Positions 62,625-64,000 of a stretch of DNA of 64,000 bases are shown one piece after another. Every line of letters begins with the position of its first letter. The first letter of the stretch is position 1. The notes beneath the pieces were generated by a model, which did no database searches, had not been told where the DNA came from, and saw only the letters and a list, made by a program, of their open reading frames with translations. Source of the stretch: Ideonella alba (GTDB lineage Bacteria > Pseudomonadota > Gammaproteobacteria > Burkholderiales > Burkholderiaceae_C); contig NZ_JAGQDF010000003.1 of assembly GCF_018069875.1 (NCBI RefSeq), positions 124,001-188,000 on the forward strand, written 5' to 3'. The position numbers were made by a program, and so were the translations under genes.

Positions 62625-62864
62625 ATGAACCTCCGTCACGCCGCCCTGATCGCCGCCGCCCTGATCGCCCAGTCCGCCGCCCACGCCGCGCCGGGCAAGG
62701 ACAGTTCCTGCGGTGCCGGCTCCTGCGGCAAGAAGACCGCCACCGCGCCGAAGAACGCGGCCTCGGACGCCGCCTGCAGCAAGAAGGACGGCGGCTGCAG
62801 CAAGAAGGACGGTGGCAAGGAGTCGTCGTGCTCGAAGAAGGACGGCGGCTGCTCGAAGAAGTGA
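62625..62864 (+). CDS. Cysteine-rich exported peptide 3 (bufferin/HvfA-like RiPP precursor)
   Basis: 79 residues, protein identical to copy 2; the DNA differs from copy 2 at about four synonymous positions only, pointing to recent duplication or gene conversion. Signal peptide MNLRHAALIAAALIAQSAAHAA and six Cys in three SKKDGG-type units. It is followed after 8 bp by the DoxX/HvfX-like gene, with no maturase of its own; it would depend on the bufB product encoded 1.4 kb upstream. A ribosome-binding site (AAGGA) lies about 8 nt before the ATG. Confidence 0.8.
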   Translation: MNLRHAALIAAALIAQSAAHAAPGKDSSCGAGSCGKKTATAPKNAASDAACSKKDGGCSKKDGGKESSCSKKDGGCSKK

Positions 62865-62872
62865 GGCCCGGC

Positions 62873-63361
62873 ATGAGCGCGCTCTCACTCCCCACCTGGG
62901 TCGTGCGCACGCACGGCGCGATCACCCAGGCGATCGACGGCCTGGGCCTGCTGGCCCTGCGGCTGTGGCTGGCGCAGGAATTCGGCCAGGCCGGCTGGAC
63001 CAAGCTGAGCCATGGCCTGACCGCGCCCGAGTGGTTCGCCGGCCTGGCCTTTCCCGGTCCGCTGGGCTGGCTCTCGCCCGACATGAACTGGCTGATGGCC
63101 GGTGTGACCGAAGTGCTCGGCGCGGCCCTGCTGGTGCTGGGCTGGCCGGTGCGGCTGGCGGCGCTGGCGCTGCTCTTCGTCGATGTGATCGCCGTCTGGA
63201 CGGTGCACTTCGACCTGGGCTGGGCGGGCTGGAACCAGATCGAGACCGACGCCGGCCAGGGCTTCAAACTGCCGCTGATGATGGGCGTGATGCTGCTGGC
63301 CGTGCTGAGCCAGGGCGCCGGCCGCTGGGCCTGGCGCGGCCTGCCACTGCGGCAGGCTTGA
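62873..63361 (+). CDS. DoxX/HvfX-like membrane protein
   Basis: 162 residues with four transmembrane helices (about 18-38, 68-90, 92-115, 132-152). The family pattern ALRLWLAQEFGQAGWTKL...GLAFPGPLGWLSPDMNWLMAGVTEVLGAALLVLGWPVRLAALALLFVDVIAVWTVHF and a final hydrophobic helix match DoxX-type HvfX proteins that accompany bufferin operons. The role of these membrane proteins is unclear and may be redox supply or export. It begins 8 bp after peptide 3, and no gene follows on the same transcript for 93 bp. Confidence 0.85.
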   Translation: MSALSLPTWVVRTHGAITQAIDGLGLLALRLWLAQEFGQAGWTKLSHGLTAPEWFAGLAFPGPLGWLSPDMNWLMAGVTEVLGAALLVLGWPVRLAALALLFVDVIAVWTVHFDLGWAGWNQIETDAGQGFKLPLMMGVMLLAVLSQGAGRWAWRGLPLRQA

Positions 63362-63454
63362 CCCACCTCAAGGCTTCAATCGTGGGGGGTGGGTGAGGTC
63401 CCCCAGCGTCTGCCGTTAGCGTGAAGTCGACACACGCTCAGGAGGGACATCACG

Positions 63455-64000
63455 ATGAAGCGCAGCCCCTGGAACATCGGCCTGGTGGCCCTCGCGGGCC
63501 TGTTGGCTGGCCTGGCGGGCCCGGCCCAGGCCTTCAGCCTGTCGGACCGCGTGGCCTGCCAGCGCGAGGTCGAGCGGGTGCTGTGGCAGCACCGCGGCCA
63601 GGCCGGTCAACGGCTGGCCTTCGAGCAGGCGCTGCCCGAGCGGCTGATCCGCCGCCGTGCCGAGGACGTCGAGCGCCAGAGCCAGGCGCTGGCGCAGTGG
63701 TGGCGCACGCCGATCACCGCGGCGCAGCTGCAGGCCGAGCTGGACCGCATGGCCGCATCGTCCAAGGACCCGGCGATGCTGCGCGAGCTGTTCGCCGCCC
63801 TGGGCAATGACCCGCTGCGCGCCGCCGAATGCCTGGCCCGCCCGGCGCTGGCCGACCGCCTGTGGCGCGCCCAGTACGCCCGCGACGAACGCCTGCACGG
63901 CGAGCGCCGCCGCCAGGTGCTGGCCGAGCATGCGGCCGGCCGCGCCGACACCGCGGAGCGCCAGACCCACGTCGTCGTGCGTGAGCGCGCCGCGCTGGCC
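63455..64000 (+). CDS. Secreted protein of unknown function, 5' part
   Basis: At least 182 residues; the frame runs off the window end. GGAGGG lies about 8 nt before the ATG at 63455. A signal peptide (MKRSPWNIGLVALAGLLAGLAGPAQA) is followed by a helical, Arg/Glu/Leu-rich region (FSLSDRVACQREVERVLWQHRGQ; RLIRRRAEDVERQSQALAQWW; MLRELFAALGNDPLRAAECLARPALADRLWRAQYARDERLHGERRRQ). The helical pattern recalls the N-terminal part of periplasmic chaperones such as SurA, but I cannot name a family. The upstream 93 bp hold no clear terminator. Confidence 0.7.
   Translation, partial: MKRSPWNIGLVALAGLLAGLAGPAQAFSLSDRVACQREVERVLWQHRGQAGQRLAFEQALPERLIRRRAEDVERQSQALAQWWRTPITAAQLQAELDRMAASSKDPAMLRELFAALGNDPLRAAECLARPALADRLWRAQYARDERLHGERRRQVLAEHAAGRADTAERQTHVVVRERAALA

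Noticed and set aside
1-64000. CRISPR array, tRNA or rRNA genes, insertion sequences
   Set aside because: No regular direct-repeat/spacer pattern, cloverleaf T-loop consensus or transposase motif was found on either strand.

Overview
This is a GC-rich window (visibly near 70% GC) of ordinary bacterial chromosome with dense, mostly housekeeping or accessory-metabolic genes. Protein content points to a betaproteobacterium of the order Burkholderiales. The clues are a Bug-family solute receptor, an EpsA-like LuxR regulator, RlmJ with a D-P-S-Y motif, a two-partner-secretion locus with DUF2341/ExbB, and HvfA/HvfB/HvfC/HvfX (bufferin) type genes. No tRNA, rRNA, IS element or CRISPR array was seen.

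Layout. 1-8.8 kb: the 3' part of a Kef-type K+/H+ antiporter, a cyclic-nucleotide-binding protein, a GNAT acetyltransferase, a two-gene signalling operon on the minus strand (CheB/CheR fusion followed by a hybrid histidine kinase), and an EpsA-like LuxR regulator with a Pho-box-like triple repeat at its start. 9-28.4 kb: a secreted PstS-like protein closed by a strong terminator, then one long plus-strand locus: TpsB translocator, a 3480-residue TpsA/filamentous-haemagglutinin exoprotein, an ExbB fused to DUF2341 and lectin-like domains, two ExbD proteins, a TonB-like protein, a porin and a periplasmic coiled-coil protein. 28.5-33.9 kb: an envelope-lipid-flavoured cluster (LpxH-like hydrolase, phosphatidylserine decarboxylase, class III aminotransferase, an Mpo1-like membrane protein, a GT4 glycosyltransferase). 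34-40.4 kb: a GntR-controlled aromatic-type catabolic operon (FAH hydrolase, DUF1185, quinone oxidoreductase, VOC dioxygenase-like, FAD hydroxylase, Bug receptor). 40.5-41.7 kb: a HEPN/MNT toxin-antitoxin-like pair with a tandem palindromic operator. 41.9-50.6 kb: mnmE, a large lipoprotein pullulanase, and a metal-uptake-like group (PepSY protein, TonB-dependent receptor, DUF2946). 50.6-57 kb: rlmJ, an alkene reductase, two secreted proteins of unknown function, and PAP2-gshB-mgsA.

57-63.4 kb holds the most unusual locus: three nearly identical copies of a short cysteine-rich exported peptide gene. Each has a similar promoter-like region with a TGCAC-type repeat. The second copy is followed by an MNIO/DUF692 maturase (bufB), a very short DUF2063 partner (bufC) and a 66-residue zinc-finger protein. 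The third is followed by a DoxX/HvfX membrane protein. The first is followed by a periplasmic molybdenum hydroxylase and an AraC regulator. Together this reads as an expanded bufferin (thiopeptide-type copper-chelating RiPP) island. The window ends inside a secreted protein of unknown function.
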